Shown here one piece after another: positions 42,155-50,396 of a DNA stretch of 64,000 nt. Both the position numbers and the translations under genes were made by a program. The stretch spans positions 72,180-136,179 of the forward strand of contig NZ_JAAFHA010000004.1 of NCBI RefSeq assembly GCF_010365055.1, in the 5' to 3' direction. Numbering within the stretch: the first letter of the stretch is position 1; each line of letters begins with the position of its first letter. Source of the DNA: Rhodoferax sp. (lineage in GTDB: Bacteria > Pseudomonadota > Gammaproteobacteria > Burkholderiales > Burkholderiaceae_C). The notes beneath the pieces were generated by a model. That model had not been told where the DNA came from. It did not search any database and worked only from the letters and a program-made list of their open reading frames with translations.

Positions 42155-44320
42155 ATGACGAAGAACATTCAATTGCTGCGGGTAACTCATCTGCGCGGCC
42201 CCAATATCTGGACTTACCGTCCGGTCATCGAAGCCTGGGTCGATATCGGCGTACTCGAAGACTATCCCTCCAACACCATCCCCGGATTTTATGAGCGTTT
42301 GACCGCCATGCTGCCCGGCCTCGCAGTGCATCGCTGCGGCATCGGTGCGCCAGGCGGATTTTTGGAGCGCTTGCGCGAGGGCACCTGGGTCGCCCATATT
42401 CTGGAGCATGTGGTACTCGAGCTCCAGAATCTGGCCGGCATGCGCACCGGCTTCGGCAAGACCCGGCAGACGTCGGTGCGGGGCGTGTACAAGATGGCTT
42501 TCCGCACGCGCCAGGAACAGGTCGGCCGTGCGGCGCTCGAGGCGGGCCGCGATCTCGTCATGGCCGCCATCGACGGCCAGCCCTATGACATGGCGGCGGC
42601 CGTGGCCAGGCTGCATGAGCTGGTTGATTCGCTGTGCTTAGGGCCCAGCACCGCGCACATCGTGGAGGCGGCCACCGAGCGCGGCATTCCCCACCTGCGC
42701 CTGTCGGACGGCAATCTGGTGCAACTCGGTCATGGCGCGGGCCAGCGCCGCATCTGGACGGCAGAGACCGACCAGACCAGTGCCATCGCCGAAGAAATTG
42801 CCAGTGACAAGGATTTGACCAAGTCCCTGCTGCAGTCATGTGGCGTGCCGGTGCCGCAAGGGCAGGTGGTCAACAGCGCCGAAGAGGCGTGGGAGGCCGC
42901 GCAGGACATCGGGCTGCCGGTCGCCCTCAAACCCTATGACGGCAACCACGGGCGCGGCGTGTCGCTGGACCTGAACAACCAGAAAGACATCGAAGCGGCC
43001 TTTCTGCTGGCGCAGCGCAAAGGCGGCGGCAGCGTGATCGTCGAGCAATTTATTTCGGGCAACGAGCATCGCCTGCTCGTGGTTGGCAAGCGCGTGGTGG
43101 CGGCGGCCCGTGGCGAAACCGCCTGGGTCACGGGCGATGGACGGTCCAACATCATTGAACTGGTCGACCGCCAGATCAATACCGACCCCCGGCGCGGCAC
43201 CGGCGAAGACGACCCGCTCAACGCGCTGGCGCCACAGGACGGCGCCGAGATCATTCTGGAGCTCGAACGCCAGGGCTTCACCGCGTACTCGGTGCCTGCC
43301 GCGGGTGACAAAGTCCTGATTCAGCGCAATGGCAACGTCGCCTTCGATGTCACCGACGACGTCCATCCGAGCGTGGCCGCTACCGCCACTCTGGCGGCAC
43401 GGGTGGTGGGGTTGGATGTGGCGGGTGTGGACCTGGTCCTTGAAGACGTCTCCCGCCCCATGACCGAACAGCGTGGTGCCGTGATCGAGGTCAATGCCAG
43501 CCCGGGTTTGCTGGCCCACCTGAAACCTGCCAGCGGGCAGCCACGCCCGGTCGGCAAGGCCATCGTCGAACACCTGTTTGGCGTTGACAAGAACGGCCGC
43601 ATTCCCGTGGTGGGCGTGACTGGCAGTCAAAACACCACGCGCATTGCGCGCCTGATCGCCTGGCTGCTCCATATCAACGGCAACAAAGTGGCACTGGCCT
43701 GCCGGGATGGCTTTTATCTGGGTGCGCGCCAGGTTGAAGCCCATGACAGCACCCACTGGGAGGACGCGCAGCGCCTGCTCATCAACCGTGCGGTGGAGGT
43801 GGCCGTTTTCGAGAACGACAGCCGCATGATCCTGAGCGAGGGCCTGGCCTATGACAAGTGCTCGGTCGGTGTGGTGACCGATGTCAATGGCTTTGAGACT
43901 TTGACCGAGTTCTACATTGATGACCTGGACAAGCTCTCCAACGTGGTGCGCACCCAGGTCGACGTGATCCTGCCGCACGGCACGGCTGTCCTGAATGCGG
44001 CCGACGCCCGCGTGGTGGCGATGGCTGAGCTGTGTGATGGGGAAGTCATTTTTTACGGAGTCGATCCACAACTCGACGCCATCGGCCGACATCGGGCTGA
44101 TGGCAAGCGGGTGGTCTTTGTGCAGAACCGGCAGATTGTTCTGGCCCAGGGCATGGAACAGGTGGCGCTCGTGTCCATGGCCGCCATGAAACCGACCAAG
44201 ACGGAGAAACCCGACATGCTGATGGCGGCGGTGGCCGCGGCCTGGGCCGCAGGCGTCGCCCCCGAACTGATCGAAGCAGGCCTGCGCGCCTATGAATCTG
44301 ACCCAAAAAAGAAGCACTGA
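42155..44320 (+). CDS. Cyanophycin synthetase-like protein CphA', degenerate Mur domain
   Basis: 721 residues. Same layout as cyanophycin synthetase: N domain with RVTHLRGPNIWTYRP, ATP-grasp domain (LGPSTAHIVEA; ALKPYDGNHGRGVSLD; VIEVNASPGLLAHL), then a Mur-ligase-like domain. The Mur P-loop reads GVTGSQNTTR (487-496) where active CphA has GTNGKTT, so the ATP-binding lysine is missing, and the C-terminal Mur ligase domain is truncated (721 versus 858 residues in the neighbour). Only one of the two ligase activities could be intact. Four bases upstream of cphA, so cotranscribed. ATG 42155 fits the conserved start. Confidence 0.88.
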   Translation: MTKNIQLLRVTHLRGPNIWTYRPVIEAWVDIGVLEDYPSNTIPGFYERLTAMLPGLAVHRCGIGAPGGFLERLREGTWVAHILEHVVLELQNLAGMRTGFGKTRQTSVRGVYKMAFRTRQEQVGRAALEAGRDLVMAAIDGQPYDMAAAVARLHELVDSLCLGPSTAHIVEAATERGIPHLRLSDGNLVQLGHGAGQRRIWTAETDQTSAIAEEIASDKDLTKSLLQSCGVPVPQGQVVNSAEEAWEAAQDIGLPVALKPYDGNHGRGVSLDLNNQKDIEAAFLLAQRKGGGSVIVEQFISGNEHRLLVVGKRVVAAARGETAWVTGDGRSNIIELVDRQINTDPRRGTGEDDPLNALAPQDGAEIILELERQGFTAYSVPAAGDKVLIQRNGNVAFDVTDDVHPSVAATATLAARVVGLDVAGVDLVLEDVSRPMTEQRGAVIEVNASPGLLAHLKPASGQPRPVGKAIVEHLFGVDKNGRIPVVGVTGSQNTTRIARLIAWLLHINGNKVALACRDGFYLGARQVEAHDSTHWEDAQRLLINRAVEVAVFENDSRMILSEGLAYDKCSVGVVTDVNGFETLTEFYIDDLDKLSNVVRTQVDVILPHGTAVLNAADARVVAMAELCDGEVIFYGVDPQLDAIGRHRADGKRVVFVQNRQIVLAQGMEQVALVSMAAMKPTKTEKPDMLMAAVAAAWAAGVAPELIEAGLRAYESDPKKKH

Positions 44321-44324
44321 TTTT

Positions 44325-46901
44325 ATGGACGTCTCACGCATCCGCGCCCTGCGCGGCCCCAATCTCTGGAGCAGCCACACCGCCATCGAGGCGGTGGTGA
44401 CCTGCACGCCGGCCGAGTGCGACATCGGCAACTGCGACGGTTTTGAGAGGCGCCTGCGGGCACGCTTTCCAGATCTCAGCACCTTGCAGCCGACGGGGCA
44501 CAAGGTCGCCGTGCCGATGGCCCATGCGCTCGAAGTGGCCGCGCTGGATCTGCAGGCCCTGGCTGGCTGCCCCGTGACATTCGGCCGCACCACGGCCACC
44601 ACCGAGCCCGGCGTCTACCAGATTGTGGTGGAGTATTCAGAAGAAGCCGTGGGTCGGCTGGCCTTGGAGCTGGCGCAAGCCCTGTGCCAGGCCGCGCAGG
44701 ACGACCGCCCGTTTGACCTGCCACAAGCGCTGCAGCAACTGCGCGAGCTCGACGAAGATGTCCGCCTGGGGCCCAGCACGGGCGCCATCGTCCAGGCGGC
44801 GCTGGCCCGCAACATCCCCTACCGGCGCATGACGACCGGCAGCATGATCAGTTTTGGCTGGGGCAGCAAGCAGCGCCGCATCCAGGCCGCTGAAATGGAC
44901 AGCACCGGTGCCATTGCGGAGGCAATCGCCCAGGACAAACAACTGACCAAAAAAATACTCGCCGCCGCCGGTGTGCCGGTCCCCCAGGGGCGCGAGGTCG
45001 ATACACCGGAGGATGCCTGGGCGGCCGCCTGTGACATCGGTCTGCCGGTGGTCCTCAAGCCCAAGAGCGGCAACCAGGGCAAAGGGGTGAGCGTCAACAT
45101 CAGCTCGCGCGAACAGCTGCTGGCAGCCTACACAGCGGCCGCCGAGTTCGACGATGACATCCTGGTCGAGCGCTACCTGCCGGGTAACGACTTTCGCCTG
45201 CTGGTGGTGGGCAACAAGCTGGTGGCGGCCGCGCATCGCGACCCCGCCAACGTGGTGGGCGATGGTCAGCACAGCATTGAGGAACTGGTGGCAAAGGTCA
45301 ACCAGGACCCGCGCCGCGGCACCGGCCATGCCACCGCACTGACCAAGATCCGCTTTGACGATATTGCGTTGGCGTGCCTGGCCGGCCAGGGTTTAGGGGC
45401 CGAATCGGTGCCGCCCAAGGGCCAGCGCGTCCCGCTGCGCCACAACGCCAACCTCTCCACCGGCGGCTCCGCCACCGACGTCACCGACAGCGTCCACCCG
45501 GAAGTGGCCGCGCGCGCCGTCGCTGCGGCGCAGATGGTGGGCCTGGACATCTGCGGCGTGGACGTGGTCTGCAGCAGCATCCTGCACCCGCTCGAAGAAC
45601 AGGGCGGTGGCGTGGTCGAGGTCAATGCCGCGCCCGGTCTGCGCATGCACCTGTCGCCGTCCTACGGCAAGGGCCGCCCCGTGGGCGAGGCCATCATCGA
45701 CTGCATGTTTGGCGCGCAGGAGAACGGTCGTATTCCCCTGGTGGCCGTCACCGGCACCAACGGCAAGACCACCACCGTGCGAGTGATCTCCCACCTGCTG
45801 ACGCAGAACGGCCTGCGCGTCGGGATGACCAACACCGACGGCGTCTACGTCGCCGGTCAGCGCATCGACACCGGTGACTGCAGCGGCCCCAAAAGTGCGC
45901 GCAACGTGTTGCAGCACCCTGACGTGGATGCGGCCGTGCTGGAGACGGCCCGCGGCGGCATGTTGCGCGAAGGGCTGGCCTTTGACCGCTGCGATGTGGC
46001 GGTCGTCACCAATGTCGGCAGCGGTGACCACTTGGGCCTGAACTACATCACCACGGTTGAAGATCTGGCCGTGCTCAAGCGCGTGATCGTGCAAAACATT
46101 GCCCCCAACGGCGTGGCGGTGCTCAATGCCGCCGACCCCGTCGTGGTGGCCATGGCTAGGTACTGCCGCGGTTCCGTGACCTTCTTTGCCATGGACCGGC
46201 ATCAGCCGGTCATGGCCACGCACCTGGCACAGGGGCGGCGCGCCATCTACGTGGACGGTGACCGCCTGGTGGCGGCCGAGGGCAAGGTTCAGCACCAGAT
46301 GGCGCTGTCAGACATTCCCATCACCCATCGGGGCAGCATCGGGTTCCAGGTCGAGAACGTCATGGCGGCGGTCGCGGCGGTATGGGCGCTTGGGGTGACG
46401 TGGGACGCGATCAAACAAGGCTTGGCCAGTTTCGTCAACGACAGCGACAACGCCCTGGGCCGCTTCAATCTGTTCAGCTACCGCGGCGCGACGGTCATTG
46501 CCGACTATGGCCACAATCCGGACGCCATTGCTGCGCTCGTTCAGGCGGTCGAAAGCATGCCGGCCAAACGCCGCACGGTCGTGATCAGCGGCGCCGGCGA
46601 CCGCCGTGACGAAGACATCCGCCAGCAAACAGAAATTCTTGGTAGTGCATTTGACAACGTGGTGCTGTACCAGGACCAGTGTCAGCGCGGGCGCGCCGAT
46701 GGCGAGGTGCTGGCACTGCTGCGGGCGGGCCTGGCGCAGGCGACGCGCACCCAAGACATCGCGGAGATTCAAGGGGAGTTTCGCGCCATCGATGCCGCGA
46801 TGGACACCTTGCGCGAGGGCGATCTGTGTTTGATTCTGGTGGATCAGGTCGAGCAGGCGCTGGCGCATATTGCCGCGCGCATCAACCAAGACGAGCGTTG
46901 A
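44325..46901 (+). CDS. cphA: Cyanophycin synthetase
   Basis: 858 residues. Builds multi-L-arginyl-poly-L-aspartate, a nitrogen and carbon storage polymer, by adding Asp (ATP-grasp domain) and Arg (Mur-ligase domain). N-terminal RIRALRGPNLWSSHTAIEA; ATP-grasp region with LGPSTGAIVQ, VLKPKSGNQGKGVSVN and VVEVNAAPGLRMHL; Mur P-loop GTNGKTTTVR with Lys481; and the C-terminal Mur domain ending in YGHNPDAIAALV and SGAGDRRDEDI. All motifs intact. ATG 44325 matches the family start better than an in-frame ATG at 44292 inside cphA'. No cyanophycinase gene is in the window. Confidence 0.95.
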   Translation: MDVSRIRALRGPNLWSSHTAIEAVVTCTPAECDIGNCDGFERRLRARFPDLSTLQPTGHKVAVPMAHALEVAALDLQALAGCPVTFGRTTATTEPGVYQIVVEYSEEAVGRLALELAQALCQAAQDDRPFDLPQALQQLRELDEDVRLGPSTGAIVQAALARNIPYRRMTTGSMISFGWGSKQRRIQAAEMDSTGAIAEAIAQDKQLTKKILAAAGVPVPQGREVDTPEDAWAAACDIGLPVVLKPKSGNQGKGVSVNISSREQLLAAYTAAAEFDDDILVERYLPGNDFRLLVVGNKLVAAAHRDPANVVGDGQHSIEELVAKVNQDPRRGTGHATALTKIRFDDIALACLAGQGLGAESVPPKGQRVPLRHNANLSTGGSATDVTDSVHPEVAARAVAAAQMVGLDICGVDVVCSSILHPLEEQGGGVVEVNAAPGLRMHLSPSYGKGRPVGEAIIDCMFGAQENGRIPLVAVTGTNGKTTTVRVISHLLTQNGLRVGMTNTDGVYVAGQRIDTGDCSGPKSARNVLQHPDVDAAVLETARGGMLREGLAFDRCDVAVVTNVGSGDHLGLNYITTVEDLAVLKRVIVQNIAPNGVAVLNAADPVVVAMARYCRGSVTFFAMDRHQPVMATHLAQGRRAIYVDGDRLVAAEGKVQHQMALSDIPITHRGSIGFQVENVMAAVAAVWALGVTWDAIKQGLASFVNDSDNALGRFNLFSYRGATVIADYGHNPDAIAALVQAVESMPAKRRTVVISGAGDRRDEDIRQQTEILGSAFDNVVLYQDQCQRGRADGEVLALLRAGLAQATRTQDIAEIQGEFRAIDAAMDTLREGDLCLILVDQVEQALAHIAARINQDER

Positions 46902-46910
46902 CCGGAAGGT

Positions 46911-46933
46911 GGCGTCAGCGTTGAGTTGACGCC
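46911..46933. terminator. Stem-loop between convergent cphA and gpsA
   Basis: GGCGTCA / TGACGCC, a perfect 7-bp stem with a 9-base loop, in the 39-base gap between the two stop codons. There is no T-run on either strand, so a bidirectional terminator is plausible but unproven. Confidence 0.4.
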
Positions 46934-46940
46934 AGGTCCA

Positions 46941-48008
46941 TCAACACCAGGCTTGTTCGCTGGCCGGATCACGGCCCATGAGGGCGGCCACAGCCTGCAC
47001 CGGCTTGACCTGCCCGTCGAGCAGAGCCAACACCGCCTGCGCAATCGGCATCTCCACGCCCAGACCGGCCGCGCGTTGCACCACGGTTCGGGCGGAATAG
47101 ACGCCTTCGGCCACATGGCCCAGCGACGCCACCGCCTGCGACAAAGACTGGCCTTGCGCCAGCGCCAGACCGACCTGCCGGTTGCGTGACAGATCGCCGG
47201 TGGCCGTCAGCACCAGATCGCCCAGACCGGTGAGGCCCATGAAGGTTTCGACCTGCGCGCCCAAGGCCACCCCCAGACGCGTCATCTCGGCCAGGCCACG
47301 GGTAATCAGGGCGGCCCGGGCATTCAAGCCCAGACTCAAGCCATCGCACAGGCCAACCGCAATGGCCAGCACGTTCTTCACCGCCCCGCCCACTTCGACG
47401 CCCACGATGTCGTCATTGGCGTAGACCCGCAGCGTCGGGCTGTGAAAAGCCGCCACCAAGGTGTCGCGCACCACGGCATGCGCACTGGCGGCCACTAGCG
47501 CGGTCGGCTGGCCACGCGCCACTTCCAGCGCGAAGCTCGGGCCGCTTAAGCCTCCGGCTACTAAATCAGGAGCTACTTGCGCTTGTATCTCGTGGGCTAG
47601 CAGCCCAAAAGTCCCTGAAGACTGCGCAGCCTCAAAGCCTTTGCAGAGCCAGGCCACCGGCACACGGCGGTGGCGCAGCTGCGTCAACATGGTGCGCAAA
47701 CCGGCCATTGGCGTGGCCAGGACGACCAAATCAGCGTCGTTGACCAATGCGCCAAACGAGTCCGGGGCCGCGGGATCGAGGGCCGCCAAGTGGGAGGCGT
47801 CAGGCAAACGCGCTGAGCTGATGCCCAGCGCCGCTGGCAAGCTGATGCCCGGCAAGTAGCGCACATTCTCCCGGCGGGCCCGCATGACGTCGGCTTGCGC
47901 CGAGTCGCGCGCCCAAAGTGTGACGGTGTGCTGGGCCGCCGCGTTGCCGCAGGCATTGAGCGCCAACGCCGTGCCCCAGGCACCGGCGCCAAGAACTACT
48001 ATTTTCAT
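46941..48008 (-). CDS. gpsA: Glycerol-3-phosphate dehydrogenase [NAD(P)+]
   Basis: 355 residues, about 15-20 more than E. coli GpsA. Reduces dihydroxyacetone phosphate to sn-glycerol-3-phosphate for phospholipid synthesis. N-terminal Rossmann motif [11 protein letters not shown]; catalytic lysine in [43 protein letters not shown]. The segment [18 protein letters not shown] before SGPSF is encoded by a copy of the dispersed repeat. The ATG (48006-48008) directly abuts another copy, so no normal leader with a Shine-Dalgarno site is seen. Confidence 0.95.
   Translation of the reverse strand: MKIVVLGAGAWGTALALNACGNAAAQHTVTLWARDSAQADVMRARRENVRYLPGISLPAALGISSARLPDASHLAALDPAAPDSFGALVNDADLVVLATPMAGLRTMLTQLRHRRVPVAWLCKGFEAAQSSGTFGLLAHEIQAQVAPDLVAGGLSGPSFALEVARGQPTALVAASAHAVVRDTLVAAFHSPTLRVYANDDIVGVEVGGAVKNVLAIAVGLCDGLSLGLNARAALITRGLAEMTRLGVALGAQVETFMGLTGLGDLVLTATGDLSRNRQVGLALAQGQSLSQAVASLGHVAEGVYSARTVVQRAAGLGVEMPIAQAVLALLDGQVKPVQAVAALMGRDPASEQAWC
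47558..47613 (+). repeat. Dispersed short repeat, copy G, inside gpsA
   Basis: GGAGCTACTTGCGCTTGTAT then CTCGTGGGCTAGCAGCCCAAAA, preceded by CTACTAAATCA. It is read in frame on the opposite strand as GpsA residues just before SGPSF ([17 protein letters not shown]). Confidence 0.7.
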
Positions 48009-48050
48009 AGCTGCTTACGCAATGAATACGAGGGCTAGAGGCCTAAAACC
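48006..48050 (+). repeat. Dispersed short repeat, copy F, at the gpsA start
   Basis: CATAGCTGCTTACGCAATGA then ATACGAGGGCTAGAGGCCTA, the best match to the family consensus in the window. It occupies nearly all of the spacer between the secB stop (48060) and the gpsA ATG, and its first bases contain the gpsA start codon. Confidence 0.8.
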
Positions 48051-48059
48051 TATATATTT

Positions 48060-48530
48060 TTACTGGATGACGGTAGGGGTCTCAACCTCAGCGGCGGCGG
48101 CCACCTGTTGTTGCTGTTGCTGCTCGAACATGGCCTGGAAGTTGATTTCAGACAGGTGCACCGGCGGAAAGCCACCGCGCTGGATCAGGTCGGCCACGTT
48201 GCCGCGCAGATAGGGGTAAACGATTTGCGGGCAGGCAATGCCCATGATCTGGCTCATCTGCTCTTGCGGCAAGTTGCGAATTTCAAAAATACCGGCTTGT
48301 GTGGCTTCCACCAGAAACACGGTCTTGTCCTTGATCTTGGTTTGCACCGTGGCCGTGACGGTGACCTCATACACGCCGTCCGCCACGGGCCCGGCGTTGA
48401 CGCCGAGCTGAATGTCAACCGTGGGCGACTCCTGCTCCAGCAGAATGCCGGGCGAATTGGGTTGTTCCAGCGACGCTTCCTTGAGGTAAACGCGCTGGAT
48501 CTGGAAAACGGGAGCTTGCTGGTCGGTCAT
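48060..48530 (-). CDS. secB: Protein-export chaperone SecB
   Basis: 156 residues. SecB keeps precursor proteins unfolded and delivers them to SecA. Typical SecB core: [19 protein letters not shown], the [11 protein letters not shown] strand, FEIRNLP, and the C-terminal [32 protein letters not shown], followed by a Gln/Ala-rich tail. In the usual Burkholderiales order rhodanese-grxC-secB-gpsA. A terminator-like hairpin separates it from grxC, so it may have its own promoter in the 181-base spacer. Confidence 0.96.
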   Translation of the reverse strand: MTDQQAPVFQIQRVYLKEASLEQPNSPGILLEQESPTVDIQLGVNAGPVADGVYEVTVTATVQTKIKDKTVFLVEATQAGIFEIRNLPQEQMSQIMGIACPQIVYPYLRGNVADLIQRGGFPPVHLSEINFQAMFEQQQQQQVAAAAEVETPTVIQ

Positions 48531-48613
48531 GGGAATTCCTTACTTGATGGTTGGTGGTGGACAGCGCTGGCCCGGCGACCGCCGGGTGACGGTCTGTTGC
48601 GCAAGATTTCAGT

Positions 48614-48649
48614 TAAAACAAAGCCCGCTGCCTGACGGATTGAGCGGGC
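48614..48649 (-). terminator. Intrinsic terminator after grxC
   Basis: On the minus strand a 7-bp stem GCCCGCT / AGCGGGC (arms 48643-48649 and 48623-48629) is followed by TTTGTTTT. It lies about 60 bases past the grxC stop and upstream of secB. Confidence 0.65.
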
Positions 48650-48711
48650 CAACGAAGGGGAACGGCAGCCATTATCTCAGGTGAAGATCAGGGCACCGGC
48701 TGCACAAAACG

Positions 48712-48972
48712 TCAGGCAGCATTGAGCAAGGGCAGCAAGCCACCCTGCGCGTCCAGCGCCATCAGATCATCGCACCCCCCCACATGGGTCTGACCGATAA
48801 ATATCTGCGGCACGGTGCGCCGGCCGGTGCTTTCCATCATCTGGGCGCGCGCCTGTGGATCGGTGTCGATGCGGATTTCTTCAATTTGGGCCACCCCTTT
48901 GGCTTTGAGAATCTGCTTGGCACGCGTGCAGTAAGGGCAGACGGCGGTGGTGTACATCTTGACGGTTTGCAT
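48712..48972 (-). CDS. grxC: Glutaredoxin 3
   Basis: 86 residues from MQTVKMYTTAVCPYC; a start three codons earlier (MSPM) is also possible. The dithiol motif CPYC is followed by the glutaredoxin TVPQIFIG cis-proline loop and GGCDDL. It reduces disulfides with glutathione. An AAGAAG site lies upstream. It follows the rhodanese gene by 40 bases, probably cotranscribed, and is closed by a terminator. Confidence 0.92.
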   Translation of the reverse strand: MQTVKMYTTAVCPYCTRAKQILKAKGVAQIEEIRIDTDPQARAQMMESTGRRTVPQIFIGQTHVGGCDDLMALDAQGGLLPLLNAA

Positions 48973-49012
48973 GGGACTCATCTTCTTTAAATCAGGTTCA
49001 CGTTCTGGTTGA

Positions 49013-49420
49013 TCAGGATTTTTCAAGTGGCAAATTGGCGGCGCGCCAGCCACTCAGACCGCCCGCCAAGGACTGCGCCTGCGCATAGCCCAGCTTGTGG
49101 GCGATCGCCACGGCGCGCTTGGAACGCGCGCCCGACTGACACACCAGAATCAAGGGCAGCGCCTTGTTCTTCACCGCAGCGGGCAATTTTTCTTCCAGCT
49201 GGCCCAAGGGAATATGCTTGGCGCCAACGATATGCGCCGCGGCAAACTCATTGCCCTCGCAGACATCAATGACCACCGCCTTTTCGCGATTGATCAGTTG
49301 CACGGCACCCGTCGCAGTCAAAGAGCCGCCGCTGGCGCCCTTGAGCACCGGCCAAAACAGCATGGCGCCCGAGGCCAGCGCGACCGACATAATCATCCAG
49401 TTATCGAGAATAAACTTCAC
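49013..49420 (-). CDS. Membrane-anchored rhodanese-like protein
   Basis: 135 residues. One N-terminal membrane helix (IMSVALASGAMLFWPVL, about 10-26), then a single rhodanese domain with active-site loop CQSGARSKRA (catalytic Cys). It transfers sulfane sulfur or acts as a redox relay; the acceptor is unknown. Start is GTG at 49418-49420, supported by AAGGA three bases into the leader; this start keeps the conserved MKFILDNW. Divergent from gpmA and upstream of grxC. Confidence 0.88.
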   Translation of the reverse strand: MKFILDNWMIMSVALASGAMLFWPVLKGASGGSLTATGAVQLINREKAVVIDVCEGNEFAAAHIVGAKHIPLGQLEEKLPAAVKNKALPLILVCQSGARSKRAVAIAHKLGYAQAQSLAGGLSGWRAANLPLEKS

Positions 49421-49524
49421 TTTAATCCTTGTAGAGAGCCGTGGGTAAAGGCGGCATTTTAGAATGACGGGGCGCGCAAGGTATTTGCCCTGCGTTTTGC
49501 CCTTGTCTGAGCCCCAACCACACC

Positions 49525-50268
49525 ATGTACAAACTCGTTCTCATCCGCCACGGCGAATCCACCTGGAATCTTGACAACCGCTTCACCGGCTGGACCGACG
49601 TTGATTTAACCACCACTGGCATCGAGCAGGCCAAGAACGCCGGACGGCTGCTCAAGGCCGAAGGCTATGAGTTTGACATTGCCTACACCAGCGTCCTCAA
49701 ACGCTCTACCCGCACCCTGTGGCATGTGCTCGACGAGATGGACCGCACCTGGATCCCGGTGGTCAACAGCTGGCGACTCAACGAGCGTCACTACGGCGCC
49801 TTGCAGGGGCTCAACAAGGCGGAAACCGCCAAACAATATGGCGACGCCCAGGTCCTGGCATGGCGGCGCAGCTACGACACCCCGCCACCTGCACTGGAAC
49901 CGACCGACCCGCGCAGCGAGCGCGCAGACCCGCGTTACGCCCGGCTGCCGCAGGACCAGGTGCCCCTGACCGAGTGCCTGAAAGACACCGTGGCGCGGGT
50001 CCTGCCGTTCTGGCACGAGGCGCTGGCGCCCGCCATCAAAGCGGGCAAGCGCGTCGTGGTGGCGGCGCACGGCAACTCGATCCGGGCGCTGGTGAAGTAC
50101 CTGGACAACATCTCCGACGACGACATCGTGGGCCTGAACATTCCGAACGGCATTCCGCTGGTGTATGAACTCGACGAGAACCTCAAACCGATTCGCCACT
50201 ACTATCTGGGCGACGCCGAGGCTGCGGCCAAAGCCGCTGCCGCCGTGGCCTCGCAGGGTAAAGCTTGA
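49525..50268 (+). CDS. gpmA: 2,3-bisphosphoglycerate-dependent phosphoglycerate mutase
   Basis: 247 residues. Interconverts 3- and 2-phosphoglycerate in glycolysis and gluconeogenesis. The phosphohistidine motif [10 protein letters not shown] lies at the N-terminus, then FTGWTDVDL, the [17 protein letters not shown] segment with the second catalytic residues, and the second histidine in [12 protein letters not shown]. The C-terminal Ala-rich tail is variable. Divergent from the rhodanese gene; ctpA follows after 128 bases. Confidence 0.97.
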   Translation: MYKLVLIRHGESTWNLDNRFTGWTDVDLTTTGIEQAKNAGRLLKAEGYEFDIAYTSVLKRSTRTLWHVLDEMDRTWIPVVNSWRLNERHYGALQGLNKAETAKQYGDAQVLAWRRSYDTPPPALEPTDPRSERADPRYARLPQDQVPLTECLKDTVARVLPFWHEALAPAIKAGKRVVVAAHGNSIRALVKYLDNISDDDIVGLNIPNGIPLVYELDENLKPIRHYYLGDAEAAAKAAAAVASQGKA

Positions 50269-50396
50269 GTAAACGGGGAACCTCACACTGTGAGATTCGT
50301 CAAAGCGTGTACATTGGGAAATTTTGAAATTTTTGCGGCACTGACTGCGGTCACGCGGGGCGAGCAAGCTCTATCCCGAACTGAATTGAGGAATAT

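Noticed and set aside
42836-44602. 588-codon open frame on the minus strand opposite cphA'
   Set aside because: Antisense shadow of cphA', which has clear ATP-grasp motifs; it has no recognisable domain.
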